Part shown: one piece after another, positions 18,171 to 26,497 of the stretch
Layout: every line of letters begins with the position of its first letter
How positions within the stretch are numbered: the stretch's first letter is position 1
NCBI GenBank assembly: GCA_905480405.1
Contig: CAJQQH010000028.1
Span: forward strand, 1-45,636
Length of the DNA: 45,636 bases
Direction: 5' to 3'
Source: an uncultured Polaribacter sp.
GTDB taxonomy: Bacteria > Bacteroidota > Bacteroidia > Flavobacteriales > Flavobacteriaceae
The notes under the pieces: generated by a model
What the model saw: the letters and a program-made list of their open reading frames with translations, nothing else
What the model was told of the DNA's origin: nothing
The model's database searches: none
Position numbers and translations under genes: made by a program

Positions 18171-19247
18171 ATGAAACAATCTTTCTTCTTTTTGTTCTGT
18201 ATTGTATTGCTACTCAATTGTTCTTCTAATAATAATGAAGAACTTGTTATAGAAACCCCAATTACAGAAAGCAACTATTTTCCGCCAATAAACTCAACTA
18301 TTTGGGAAACAAAAACAATTTCAGATTTAAATTGGAATGAAAATAAATTATCTTCTTTATTAGATTTTCTTACTATAAAAAACACAAAGAGTTTTATAAT
18401 ATTACACAACGGAAAAATAGTTGTGGAAGAATATTTTAACACTCATACAGCTAGTTCTAATTGGTATTGGGCAAGTGCTGGTAAAGCTTTAACATCAACA
18501 GTTTCAGGAATAGCCCAAGACAATAATTTAATAAATATTAATAATAAAGTTTCTGATTATCTAGGGACAGATTGGACAAGTGTTTCTCCCGAAAAAGAAA
18601 ACCTAATTACTTGTAAAAATTTACTTTCTATGACATCTGGTTTAGATGATACTTTAGGTGAAGATGTTTCTTCTTCTAATTTACAATATATTGCTGATGC
18701 AAATACACGTTGGGCATATCATAATGTATATGTAAAGATGCAAGATGTAATTGCTAATGCAAGTAACTTAACTTGGAATAATTATTTTAATACTTACCTA
18801 AAAGATAAAATAGGAATGTCTGGATTATGGACAAACTTAAATAATTTAAGTGTTTATTGGAGTAATGCCAGAAGTATGGCTCGTTTTGGTTTATTAATTT
18901 CAAAAAACGGAACTTGGGAAAACAATCAAATTATTTCTAAAAACTTTATTACTGCAGCAACCAGTACTTCTCAAAACTTAAATAATTCTTACGGATATCT
19001 ATGGTGGTTAAACGGTAAATCTTCTTATCGATTACCAAATAGTCAACTTGAATTTAATGAAAAATTAATTCCAAATGCACCTGATGATATGTTTTGCGCT
19101 TTGGGAAAAAATGATCAAAAAATATATATAGTTCCAAGTAGAGAACTAGTAATCATTAGAATGGGTGAAGCCGCAGATTCTTCTAATTTTGCTTTATCTA
19201 GTTTTGATAATGATTTATGGAAAAAAATTAATGAATTGATAAATTAG
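18171..19247 (+). CDS. Class C beta-lactamase-like serine hydrolase lipoprotein
   Basis: The 358-residue protein has a lipobox (LLLNC, Cys17). The beta-lactamase/penicillin-binding fold follows: the SxxK nucleophile in WYWASAGKALTS (about residue 103), YHN for the YxN motif in RWAYHNVYVKM (about 183), and a C-terminal block LGKNDQKIYIVPSRELVIIRMG in place of the KTG strand. The family includes AmpC, D-aminopeptidases, esterases and 6-aminohexanoate hydrolases, so substrate is uncertain; resistance should not be assumed. It sits alone between divergent rimO and convergent ftsY. Confidence 0.88.
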   Translation: MKQSFFFLFCIVLLLNCSSNNNEELVIETPITESNYFPPINSTIWETKTISDLNWNENKLSSLLDFLTIKNTKSFIILHNGKIVVEEYFNTHTASSNWYWASAGKALTSTVSGIAQDNNLININNKVSDYLGTDWTSVSPEKENLITCKNLLSMTSGLDDTLGEDVSSSNLQYIADANTRWAYHNVYVKMQDVIANASNLTWNNYFNTYLKDKIGMSGLWTNLNNLSVYWSNARSMARFGLLISKNGTWENNQIISKNFITAATSTSQNLNNSYGYLWWLNGKSSYRLPNSQLEFNEKLIPNAPDDMFCALGKNDQKIYIVPSRELVIIRMGEAADSSNFALSSFDNDLWKKINELIN

Positions 19248-19262
19248 TCTGCTTCAAAAAAA

Positions 19263-19288
19263 AACTCCTTTCAAAATTGAAAAGAGTT
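19263..19288. terminator. Bidirectional terminator between the serine hydrolase gene and ftsY
   Basis: AACTC-C-TTTC at 19263-19272 pairs with GAAA-A-GAGTT at 19279-19288 with one mismatch; an A run precedes it and T runs follow within a few bases. Confidence 0.8.
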
Positions 19289-19304
19289 CTGTATATTTTT
19301 TTTT

Positions 19305-20279
19305 CTATTTAAAAAAAGAATCTACAAATTCATGCTTGTTAAACACTTGTAAATCATCAATTCCTTCTCCTACTCCTATATACTTTACTGGTATTTTAAA
19401 CTGATCTGAAATTCCAATAACAACTCCTCCCTTTGCAGTACCATCTAACTTGGTTACTGCTAAAGAAGTAACTTCTGTTGCTAATGTAAACTGTTTTGCT
19501 TGCTCAAAAGCATTCTGACCAGTAGAACCGTCTAAAACCAATAAAACTTCATGTGGAGCATCGTCTATAACTTTTTGCATTACACGTTTAATTTTAGTTA
19601 ACTCATTCATTAAATTAACCTTATTATGTAAACGACCTGCTGTATCTATAATTACAACATCTGCATTTTGTGTTACTGCTGATGCCAAAGTGTCAAAGGC
19701 CACAGAGGCAGGATCTGAACCCATTTCTTGTTTTATTATTGGCACATCTGTTCTATCTGCCCATACTTGTAATTGATCTATTGCTGCCGCTCTAAATGTA
19801 TCTGCAGCACCTAAAACTACTTTTAAACCTTGTTTTTTAAACTGTGACGCTAACTTACCAATTGTTGTTGTTTTACCTACACCATTAATTCCTACAACCA
19901 TTATAACATATGGTTTCTTACTTCCATCTTTATTTGTAGTTAAGTTAGGTATTTTAAACTCGGTTTCATTTCCTTTATTTGTTTCAGATAACAGACTCGC
20001 TATTTCTTCTCGAAGAATTTTATTTAACTCATCTGTACCTACATATTTATCTCTTGCAACACGTTCTTCTATTCTTGTAATAATTTTAAGCGTAGTATTT
20101 ACACCTACATCAGAAGCTACTAAAACTTCTTCTAAATTATCTAAAACATCATCATCTACCTTAGATTTTCCTGCAACGGCTTTAGATAATTTACCAAAAA
20201 AACTTTCTTTAGATTTTTCTAATCCTTTATCTAATGTTTCCTTTTTTTCTTTTGAAAATATATTTTTTAAAAAACTCAT
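19305..20279 (-). CDS. ftsY: Signal recognition particle receptor FtsY
   Basis: FtsY is the membrane-associated GTPase that receives SRP-ribosome complexes for cotranslational insertion. The 324-residue protein has a short, Lys-rich A region (1-40) in place of the long acidic one of Escherichia coli, then the NG domain: GINGVGKT (130-137, G1), DTFRAAA (160-166), DTAGR (212-216, G3), TKLDGTAKGG (276-285, G4). The terminator at 20487-20519 separates it from the ribosomal protein genes upstream, so it needs its own promoter; a -7 box at 20463-20470 would serve. The SRP RNA gene is in the same window, about 11 kb away. Confidence 0.97.
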   Translation of the reverse strand: MSFLKNIFSKEKKETLDKGLEKSKESFFGKLSKAVAGKSKVDDDVLDNLEEVLVASDVGVNTTLKIITRIEERVARDKYVGTDELNKILREEIASLLSETNKGNETEFKIPNLTTNKDGSKKPYVIMVVGINGVGKTTTIGKLASQFKKQGLKVVLGAADTFRAAAIDQLQVWADRTDVPIIKQEMGSDPASVAFDTLASAVTQNADVVIIDTAGRLHNKVNLMNELTKIKRVMQKVIDDAPHEVLLVLDGSTGQNAFEQAKQFTLATEVTSLAVTKLDGTAKGGVVIGISDQFKIPVKYIGVGEGIDDLQVFNKHEFVDSFFK

Positions 20280-20462
20280 TCTTTATTTTTTATACTACTT
20301 AACAATACGTTAAAAAACGTGCCATTAATTTTGATTGGTCAAATTGTCATTAAAACTGACTGTATTAGTGATTTAAACGACATCTCTTTTAATTTTTACA
20401 CAAAAAGATATAATAAAAAACACAACTTTATTCTTAATACTTTCTAAATAAAGTAATCACCT

Positions 20463-20470
20463 CAAAAATA
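20463..20470 (-). promoter_or_regulatory. Possible -7 box (TATTTTTG) of ftsY
   Basis: The + strand CAAAAATA fits the reversed TAnnTTTG consensus. It would give a leader of about 180 bases. No other gene or structure is seen between 20280 and 20462. Confidence 0.4.
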
Positions 20471-20486
20471 CGGAAATATAAGGCAC

Positions 20487-20519
20487 AAAAAAAAACTACT
20501 TTCTAAAATAAGAAAGTAG
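20487..20519 (-). terminator. Terminator after the rpmB-rpmG-DUF4295 operon
   Basis: CTACTTTCT at 20496-20504 pairs with AGAAAGTAG at 20511-20519 and the - strand then has a T9 run (20487-20495). It lies 25 bases after the DUF4295 stop. Confidence 0.92.
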
Positions 20520-20543
20520 CTTAAATATATTGTCTTTAAGTAA

Positions 20544-20696
20544 TTACTTTTTAGCTAAAAAGTCATTTACTTTAGAAGGATCCATAATTGATTCTACAAA
20601 CATGTATGCTCCTGTTTTTGGAGATCTTACCATTTTTATAGCTTTACTTAATCTTTTAGAAGAAGTTTGTAAAGATGCTACTGTTTTCTTTGCCAT
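20544..20696 (-). CDS. DUF4295 protein, 50 residues
   Basis: The 50-residue frame starts MAKKTVASLQTSSKRLSKAI and ends KVNDFLAKK. It matches DUF4295, a small basic family that is found in Bacteroidota behind rpmG. The Lys/Arg-rich composition and its place in a ribosomal protein operon suggest a ribosome-associated role, which is inference. It follows rpmG by 51 bases and ends just before the operon terminator. A + strand frame over the same bases is only its antisense shadow. Confidence 0.92.
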   Translation of the reverse strand: MAKKTVASLQTSSKRLSKAIKMVRSPKTGAYMFVESIMDPSKVNDFLAKK

Positions 20697-20747
20697 TGTG
20701 TATGATTTTTAATCTATATGCTCTGTTCTGAGTTCTAGATATATTTA

Positions 20748-20930
20748 TTATTTAATTTCTTTGTGAACAGTCATTTTCTTTAAGATAGGATTGAATTTTT
20801 TAATTTCCATTCTATCTGGAGTGTTCTTCTTGTTCTTAGTTGTAATGTATCTAGATGTACCTCTTTCTCCTGAAGCTTTATGCTCTGTACATTCTAAAAT
20901 TACCTGAACTCTGTTTCCTTTTTTTGCCAT
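20748..20930 (-). CDS. rpmG: 50S ribosomal protein L33
   Basis: The 60-residue protein is a standard bL33 ([18 protein letters not shown], then [22 protein letters not shown]). Only one cysteine is present, so it is the zinc-independent form. It follows rpmB by 27 bases in a small ribosomal operon. Confidence 0.98.
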   Translation of the reverse strand: MAKKGNRVQVILECTEHKASGERGTSRYITTKNKKNTPDRMEIKKFNPILKKMTVHKEIK

Positions 20931-20957
20931 CTGTATAAAATTTTAAATCGCTTGAGC

Positions 20958-21197
20958 TTATTTAGTTAAAAATCCGTTAGCTCTTGCTTCTTTTATTACT
21001 GCAGAAATTCCTTTCTTATTAATATTTTTTAAAGCAGATGCAGATACTTTTAATGTAATCCATTTATCTTCTTCTGGGATGAAAAAACGTTTGGTCATAA
21101 GATTCGCATCAAATTTCCTTTTGGTTCTATTCATAGCATGAGAAACATTGTTCCCAACCATTGCTTTTTTTCCTGTTAATTCACAAATTCTAGACAT
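20958..21197 (-). CDS. rpmB: 50S ribosomal protein L28
   Basis: The 79-residue protein matches bL28 in full (MSRICELTGKKAMVGNNVSHA, then RRF-like KRKFDANL and WITLKVSASALKNI). It is first in the rpmB-rpmG-DUF4295 operon, with a well-spaced promoter 41 bases upstream of its ATG. Confidence 0.98.
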   Translation of the reverse strand: MSRICELTGKKAMVGNNVSHAMNRTKRKFDANLMTKRFFIPEEDKWITLKVSASALKNINKKGISAVIKEARANGFLTK

Positions 21198-21237
21198 CTT
21201 CTCGACGGTATTTATAGTGTTATCTCTAAACGAGGTG

Positions 21238-21268
21238 CAAATCTACAAATAAATCTAATTGTGAACAA
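21238..21268 (-). promoter_or_regulatory. Promoter of rpmB operon: TTG, 20-base spacer, TAGATTTG
   Basis: On the - strand TTG (21268-21266) and TAGATTTG (21245-21238) are 20 bases apart, the normal Bacteroidota spacing. The promoter is between the end of cinA and the start of rpmB. Confidence 0.75.
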
Positions 21269-21278
21269 AACAATTTTA

Positions 21279-22523
21279 TTAATTTTTTAATATTTCTTTT
21301 TGAAGAATTTCTAAGGCCTTATTTACTGTTTTATCAATGACTCTTCCTCGTGGTTTTCCAAAATTAAATTCCTCTACAAAAACCTCTTTATCAGTAGCTA
21401 ACGCTATAAAAACAACTCCAACACTCTTATCATTATTATCTGTAGTTGGTCCTGCATTACCAGTAACTGCTATTGCATAGTTTGTTTGTACCTTTTCTTT
21501 GGCTTTTTTCGCCATTTCCACTGCAACCTCCTTACTAACAACAGAATACTTCTCTATAACCTGCTTAGAAACGTTTAATAAACTAATTTTTGTTTCTGCA
21601 GAATACGTAATAAAACTTCCTTTATAATATGAAGATGATCCTGAAATAGCAACTAAAGTAGCAGCAATTTTCCCTCCTGTTAAACTCTCTGCTGTACAAA
21701 TTGTTTTTCCTTTTTTGGCTAATAACTCTCCTACAGTTTGTTCAATTTTTCCTCCATCATCAATTCCTGTAATAATTTCTGGTATAATTTTATATAAATC
21801 AGAAATCTTTTCTTGCAAAGTATCTTGTAAAAGTTTTTTATGATCACCTTTAGCAGATAATCGTAAACGAACCTTACCATAATTTGGTAAATAAGCTAAC
21901 TTAATAAATGAAGGTAGGTTATTTTCGAAATCTTCTATTCTTTCTGCTAAAGAACTTTCTCCCATTCCATAAGTCATAATTGTTTTATGAATAATAAATG
22001 GTAGTTTAAATTGTTGCTGAATTTTAGGTAACACTTTATCTGCCATTAAACCTTTCATTTCATTTGGTACACCTGGTAATGAAACAAAGACTGTTTCATT
22101 TTCATAAAACCACATACCAGGAGCAGTACCTAAGTCGTTTTTAAGATACGTTGCCTTAGTAGGCATTAAACCTTGTAATCTATTTAACTCGCCAAAAGGA
22201 ATGTTATATTTTGCAAATAATGTTTTTACATGATGCACTACATCTTCATTTAACTCTAAAGTATCATTAAAATACTCTGCAATTGTATGTTTTGTAATAT
22301 CATCTTTTGTGGGACCTAAACCACCCGTAACGATAACAATATCTACGCGTTCTTGCGCTTCTTTTAATGCGTTTAGAATATGTTGTTTATCATCTTGAAT
22401 AGAAGAAATCTGATATACAGAAACTCCAATTTTATTTAATTCGGTTCCAATCCATTGTGAGTTTGTATCTACAATTTGACCGATTAAAATCTCATCTCCT
22501 ATTGTTATAATTTCTGCTTTCAT
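21279..22523 (-). CDS. cinA: CinA-family protein: COG1058 domain plus nicotinamide-nucleotide amidase
   Basis: The 414-residue protein has the full-length CinA plan. Residues 1-170 form the MoCF/COG1058 domain (MKAEIITIGDEILIGQIVDTN, TGGLGPTKDD, PGVPNEM). Residues about 255-414 form the PncC-type amidase (ICTAESLTGGKIAATLV, SGSSSYYKGSFITYS, AVTGNAGP), which turns NMN into nicotinate mononucleotide in pyridine-nucleotide salvage. The COG1058 domain has ADP-ribose pyrophosphatase activity in some homologues. Its stop is near the rpmB promoter; it lies after the FAH-family gene on the same strand, with a 103-base gap. Confidence 0.95.
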   Translation of the reverse strand: MKAEIITIGDEILIGQIVDTNSQWIGTELNKIGVSVYQISSIQDDKQHILNALKEAQERVDIVIVTGGLGPTKDDITKHTIAEYFNDTLELNEDVVHHVKTLFAKYNIPFGELNRLQGLMPTKATYLKNDLGTAPGMWFYENETVFVSLPGVPNEMKGLMADKVLPKIQQQFKLPFIIHKTIMTYGMGESSLAERIEDFENNLPSFIKLAYLPNYGKVRLRLSAKGDHKKLLQDTLQEKISDLYKIIPEIITGIDDGGKIEQTVGELLAKKGKTICTAESLTGGKIAATLVAISGSSSYYKGSFITYSAETKISLLNVSKQVIEKYSVVSKEVAVEMAKKAKEKVQTNYAIAVTGNAGPTTDNNDKSVGVVFIALATDKEVFVEEFNFGKPRGRVIDKTVNKALEILQKEILKN

Positions 22524-22590
22524 TTTTTTTTGATTTTTGTTTTAAAATAACGAAGTTAAAATAGTAGTTGAGTTAAAAAAATTCATATTT

Positions 22591-22613
22591 TACTTTGTTA
22601 CTTTACAACTTCC
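22591..22613. repeat. Copy of a dispersed ACTTTG-type intergenic repeat
   Basis: TACTTTGTTACTTTACAACT lies between cinA and the FAH gene. The same wording recurs at 28651-28695, 28922-28988 and 32571-32597. Confidence 0.5.
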
Positions 22614-22626
22614 TGCACTTTTAAAC

Positions 22627-23235
22627 TCATTTCACTCTAATATTAAATGCTTCTCTACCTTCAATAACTCCCTTTAAAACATCATTTTCTAAAACTTTAC
22701 CAACTCCTGCTGGTGTTCCTGTAAAAATAATATCTCCTTTTTTTAAAGTAAAATATTGAGAAACATAAGAAATTAATTCATCTATAGTCCACAACATTGC
22801 ATTTGTATTTCCATCCTGAACAATTTCATCATTCTTATACAGTTGAAATTTTAAATTCTCTAAATCAAATTGTTCCTTCGGATAAAACTCCCCAACAACA
22901 GCACTTCCATCAAAAGCTTTAGCTTTTTCCCAAGGCAACCCTTTTTCTTTACATTTGGCCTGTACATCTCTTGCTGTAAGATCGATTCCTAAACCAACTT
23001 CGTCATAATACTTATGCGCAAATTTTGCATCTATATGTTTACCTACTTTATTAATTTTCACTAAAACCTCAACTTCATAATGAACATCATTAGAAAATGG
23101 AGGAATAAAAAACGGATTCTTTCTTGGTAAAATTGCTGAATCTGGCTTTAAAAAAACAACAGGACTCTCTGGTCTTTCATTCGCTAATTCCTCTATATGT
23201 TTTGCGTAATTGCGCCCAATACAAATTATTTTCAT
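22627..23235 (-). CDS. Fumarylacetoacetate hydrolase (FAH) family protein
   Basis: The 202-residue protein is a single FAH domain of the short FAHD1/YcgM type. The start MKIICIGRNYAKHIEEL, the metal-binding acidic residues in VHYEVEVLV and the downstream TARDVQAKCKEKGLPWEKAKAFDGSA, and TGTPAGVG near the C-terminus are all typical. Members act as oxaloacetate tautomerases/decarboxylases, acylpyruvases or isomerases, so the substrate is uncertain; central metabolism seems more likely than aromatic breakdown, because no catabolic genes are nearby. It follows purU by 164 bases containing an imperfect inverted repeat. Confidence 0.92.
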   Translation of the reverse strand: MKIICIGRNYAKHIEELANERPESPVVFLKPDSAILPRKNPFFIPPFSNDVHYEVEVLVKINKVGKHIDAKFAHKYYDEVGLGIDLTARDVQAKCKEKGLPWEKAKAFDGSAVVGEFYPKEQFDLENLKFQLYKNDEIVQDGNTNAMLWTIDELISYVSQYFTLKKGDIIFTGTPAGVGKVLENDVLKGVIEGREAFNIRVK

Positions 23236-23236
23236 A

Positions 23237-23398
23237 AGCCCCTTTTAATTTCCCCGAAGGGTAAAAACACTCTTCTCTTTATCGTTACGAAAAAACAATT
23301 ATCTAACTAACTACTAAATTATTTTTTCAAAAAACATATTATACTCATACAATTTTTAACACAACAGTTTCTTCCCTTCGGGAAGATTAAGATAGGCT
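23237..23398. repeat. Imperfect 25-base inverted repeat flanking 112 bases
   Basis: AGCCCCTTTTAATTTCCC at 23237 onward, through GAAGGG at 23261, is matched in reverse at 23374-23398 with about 20 of 25 positions. Each arm also contains its own short CCGAAGGG or CCCTTCGGG hairpin. The space between is AT-rich with no gene. The unit fills the gap between purU and the FAH gene. Confidence 0.6.
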
Positions 23399-23399
23399 A

Positions 23400-24269
23400 C
23401 TACTCTCCTGCTTCCGGGAAAACAATAGCTCTATTACCAGAAACTATTATTTGATGATTTAAATGATTTTTCACAGCTCTTGCCAACACCAACTGCTCTA
23501 TATCTGCGCCAATTCTTTTTAATGTAAGCGGTGTACTTTCGTGTGTTACCGGTTTTACATCTTGCTCTATAATTGGCCCTTCATCTAAATCTACAGTTGC
23601 ATAATGCGCCGTTGCTCCTATCAACTTTACACCTCTTTCATAGGCTTTTTTATAAGGATTTGCTCCCTGAAAAGCAGGTAAAAAAGAATGATGGATGTTA
23701 ATTATTTTCTCTGGATAATAATTAATAAAATCGGCAGATAAAATTTGCATATATCTTGCCATAACTATCAAATCTATCTCATTACAATCTACCAGTTTTT
23801 TAACCTGCGCTTCTTGTTCTAGTTTTGTCTCCTTTGTTATTGGCAAATGATAAAAAGGGATATTAAACATATCTGCAACATATCTTAATTTGTTGTGATT
23901 GCTAATAATCATTTTTACGTTACAATCTAAACGCCCTTCTTTTGAACGCTCTAACAAATCATATAAATTATGACTTGTGTGCGAAACCATAATAGCTAGA
24001 TTTTGCTTTTTATCACCGTAATTTACAGACCAATCAATATTTAATGGTGCTGCTAATTCTAAAAATTCTCTCTCCAATACTTCCTTAGAAATATTAGTTC
24101 CGTCTGCATTTAAACGAACTCTCATAAAATAAGTATCTTCAATAGCATTTACATATTGTTGAGAACTTAAAATATTGAACCCTTTTTCATAAAAAAAACT
24201 AGTAATTTTCGCTACTAATCCTTTTTGATCTGGGCATTTTATTAAAAAAGATACTACTTGTGATTTCAT
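23400..24269 (-). CDS. purU: Formyltetrahydrofolate deformylase PurU
   Basis: PurU hydrolyses 10-formyl-THF to THF and formate and so feeds formate to PurT and balances the one-carbon pool. The 289-residue protein has an N-terminal ACT domain (1-85; FLIKCPDQKGLVAKITSFFY) and a formyltransferase domain (about 88-289) with the motifs ISNHNKLRY, MARYMQILS, NIHHSFLPAFQGANPY, and GATAHYATVDLDEGPIIEQD. The His-Ser-Phe-Leu-Pro and Asp residues are those of the active site. The length agrees with the family. It is followed by the FAH-family gene. Confidence 0.96.
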   Translation of the reverse strand: MKSQVVSFLIKCPDQKGLVAKITSFFYEKGFNILSSQQYVNAIEDTYFMRVRLNADGTNISKEVLEREFLELAAPLNIDWSVNYGDKKQNLAIMVSHTSHNLYDLLERSKEGRLDCNVKMIISNHNKLRYVADMFNIPFYHLPITKETKLEQEAQVKKLVDCNEIDLIVMARYMQILSADFINYYPEKIINIHHSFLPAFQGANPYKKAYERGVKLIGATAHYATVDLDEGPIIEQDVKPVTHESTPLTLKRIGADIEQLVLARAVKNHLNHQIIVSGNRAIVFPEAGE

Positions 24270-24368
24270 GTTTTATTATTCAAAAATTGATGATAATTCA
24301 TTCAACATATGATTCTACCGCCTTAAACGTAGCAACTGCCAATTAAAAACTAAGAACTACCTTCTGAT

Positions 24369-25208
24369 TTATGGTATCCAAACTTTAGGAAAATTTGGTT
24401 TTCTTTTTTCAAGAAAAGCGTCTCTTCCTTCTTTTGCTTCATCTGTCATATAAGCAAGTCTTGTTGCTTCACCTGCAAAAACTTGTTGTCCTACCATACC
24501 ATCATCTGTTAAATTCATTGCAAATTTTAACATTTTAATTGATGTTGGCGATTTCTCTAAAATTTCTTGCGCCCACTCATAAGCAGTGTCTTCTAATTCT
24601 TCATGTGGAATAACAGCATTTACCATCCCCATTTCATATGCTTCTTGAGCAGAATAATTTCTACCTAAAAAGAAAATTTCACGTGCTTTTTTCTGGCCCA
24701 CCATTTTTGCTAAATAAGCAGAACCATAACCTCCATCAAAAGAAGTTACATCTGCATCTGTTTGTTTAAAAATAGCATGCTCTTTAGAAGCTAACGTTAA
24801 ATCGCAAACAACATGTAAACTATGTCCGCCACCAACTGCCCAACCGGGAACTACAGCAATAACTGCTTTTGGCATAAACCTAATTAAACGCTGTACTTCT
24901 AAAATATTTAATCTATGATAACCATCTTCTCCAACATAACCTTGGTGCCCTCTTGCTTTTTGATCTCCTCCAGAACAAAAAGAATATACACCATCTTTTG
25001 TACTTGGTCCTTCTGCAGAAAGCAAAACAACACCAATAGAAGTATCTTCTCCAGCATCATAAAAAGCATCATATAGCTCTTTAGTTGTTTTAGGTCGAAA
25101 AGCATTTCTAACATTAGGCCTGTTAAATGCTATTCTTGCAACACCATTACATTTCTTATATGTAATATCTTCATATTCTTTGGCAACTTTCCATTCAGGT
25201 TGTATCAT
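24369..25208 (-). CDS. menB: 1,4-dihydroxy-2-naphthoyl-CoA synthase MenB
   Basis: MenB closes the second ring of menaquinone by Dieckmann cyclisation of o-succinylbenzoyl-CoA. The 279-residue protein (from MIQPEWKVAKEYEDI) is a crotonase with the MenB-specific segments FNRPNVRNAFRPKT, FCSGGDQKARG, VPGWAVGGGHSLH, TDADVTSFDGGYGSAYLAK and the end RKPNFPKVWIP. The start at 25208 is chosen because the promoter -7 box at 25259-25266 lies within the longer reading frame that begins at 25271. MenD is encoded 1.8 kb upstream on the same strand, with one + strand gene and a CvfB-like gene between. Confidence 0.96.
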   Translation of the reverse strand: MIQPEWKVAKEYEDITYKKCNGVARIAFNRPNVRNAFRPKTTKELYDAFYDAGEDTSIGVVLLSAEGPSTKDGVYSFCSGGDQKARGHQGYVGEDGYHRLNILEVQRLIRFMPKAVIAVVPGWAVGGGHSLHVVCDLTLASKEHAIFKQTDADVTSFDGGYGSAYLAKMVGQKKAREIFFLGRNYSAQEAYEMGMVNAVIPHEELEDTAYEWAQEILEKSPTSIKMLKFAMNLTDDGMVGQQVFAGEATRLAYMTDEAKEGRDAFLEKRKPNFPKVWIP

Positions 25209-25215
25209 ATTTTTG
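25208..25215 (+). promoter_or_regulatory. Possible -7 box (TATTTTTG) for the esterase-like gene
   Basis: A TAnnTTTG match 65 bases before the ATG at 25280 overlaps the start of menB, so the two divergent transcripts would overlap. Confidence 0.35.
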
Positions 25216-25258
25216 TATTTTGGACGTTCTTGTAAAAGAACAAAAAAATCATTACTTG

Positions 25259-25266
25259 CAAAAATA
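25259..25266 (-). promoter_or_regulatory. -7 box (TATTTTTG) of menB
   Basis: The + strand CAAAAATA fits the reversed consensus, giving a transcription start near 25252 and a 44-base leader to the menB ATG at 25208. Confidence 0.5.
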
Positions 25267-25279
25267 AACATTCTAACTT

Positions 25280-26437
25280 ATGATTAAGAACTCACTTACA
25301 TTATTATTTATTCTTTTTTATCTCTGCGGATTTTCGCAAAAAACGATTCTAAAAAAATTAGAATCTGATATGTTAGAAACTACTAGAAACATTAAAATCT
25401 ACATTCCTCAAGGATATGAAAAGGATAGTGTTAAAAATTATCCGTTAGCAATTGTTTTAGATGAAGATTATATGTTTGATTTATATGTAGGTAATTCTGT
25501 TCTTTTTTCTAAAAAAGACAAAGCTCCAAAACAAATTGTAGTAGGTATTTCTATGGAAGAAACTAAAGGAAAAGACATTTCTTTTGACAGAAACTCTGGT
25601 AGACTTACCGGAAGCGCAAAAAATTTTTACGAATTTATTAGAGATGAAGTTTTATTTTACATAGAAAGTAATTATAGAACTTCACCTTTTATAACTTTGG
25701 TAGGACAAGGATATTCGGCAAATTTAATTACACATTTCTTACAAGAAAACACTGCTTTCATAAATTCTTTTATCTGCATAAATCCTAGTTTCTCTGATTT
25801 TATTGGTGATGAATTGGTTTCTTATAATTTACCAAGATTTATAAAAGAAGACAATACTTTTTATTTTTACACAAACAATTCGGATTCATTCTCCTCTAAA
25901 AAACAAGTAAAAATTGATCAAGTACAAAAAGGGTTAGCAAACTTAGAAATAAAAAATTTTAATATTATAAATGATATTACAAATACTTCTAGCTCAGTTT
26001 CTGCAATTGGCGAGGCAATACCTAGAGCATTAACAAAAGTATTCGAAGTATACTCTTCCATTTCTAAAGAAGAATATGAAAAAAATATAAAAGAATTAAA
26101 TCCACTTGATGCAATTTCTTACTTAGAAAACAAATATTTAGAAATCGAATTTTTATTTGGTAGCGATTTAGGAATTAGAGAAAAAGATATTTATGCTATA
26201 GAAAGTATTATTATAGAAAAAGAAAACGGAGACCGTTTAAGAGATTTTGGAAAGATGATATTAAAATTATTTCCTTCTTCTCCATTAGGAGAATATTATA
26301 TTGGTAGATATTACGAATCTGGAAAAATGTTTAAGAAAGCCTTAAAGTATTACAAAATAGGATATGGGAAAATGGATCCTTCAGACAAGAATGCAGATGC
26401 ATTTTATGAAAATATTTTAAGAATTGGAGGGCAGTAA
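25280..26437 (+). CDS. Esterase D-like alpha/beta-hydrolase, apparently lacking its nucleophile
   Basis: The 385-residue protein has a signal peptide (about 1-20, ending GFSQ) and an esterase-D-like domain (TTRNIKIYIPQGYEKD, then YPLAIVLDEDYMFD, QIVVGISMEE, GSAKNFYEFIRDEVLFYIESNY). In catalytic relatives the nucleophile elbow reads GHSFGG; here it reads G142-Q-G144-Y-S-A, with Gly where Ser is expected. A shifted Ser146 is unlikely to serve. The C-terminal third is helical and ends with two TPR-like helices (PLGEYYIGRYYESGKMFKKALKYYKIG). It may be a binding or scaffold protein rather than an enzyme. It is the only + strand gene in the men region. Confidence 0.8.
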   Translation: MIKNSLTLLFILFYLCGFSQKTILKKLESDMLETTRNIKIYIPQGYEKDSVKNYPLAIVLDEDYMFDLYVGNSVLFSKKDKAPKQIVVGISMEETKGKDISFDRNSGRLTGSAKNFYEFIRDEVLFYIESNYRTSPFITLVGQGYSANLITHFLQENTAFINSFICINPSFSDFIGDELVSYNLPRFIKEDNTFYFYTNNSDSFSSKKQVKIDQVQKGLANLEIKNFNIINDITNTSSSVSAIGEAIPRALTKVFEVYSSISKEEYEKNIKELNPLDAISYLENKYLEIEFLFGSDLGIREKDIYAIESIIIEKENGDRLRDFGKMILKLFPSSPLGEYYIGRYYESGKMFKKALKYYKIGYGKMDPSDKNADAFYENILRIGGQ

Positions 26438-26492
26438 TATAGTATTCAGTAATAGTTTGTAGTATATACCTTACAGAAAACTGAATACTATA
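26438..26492. terminator. Convergent inverted repeat, probable terminator
   Basis: TATAGTATTCAGT (26438-26450) and ACTGAATACTATA (26480-26492) form a 13-base perfect inverted repeat with a 29-base loop, placed exactly between two convergent genes. It lacks a long T run, so it may instead be a mRNA-end protector or a flavobacterial TATTCAGT-type repeat. Confidence 0.6.
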
Positions 26493-26497
26493 AAATA

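Noticed and set aside
18171-19247. Beta-lactamase resistance gene
   Set aside because: Only SxxK and YxN are seen; family members include many esterases and peptidases, so resistance cannot be claimed.
20530-20712. A + strand 60-codon frame after ftsY
   Set aside because: It is antisense to the DUF4295 gene on the - strand, which has a clear family match and a proper operon place.
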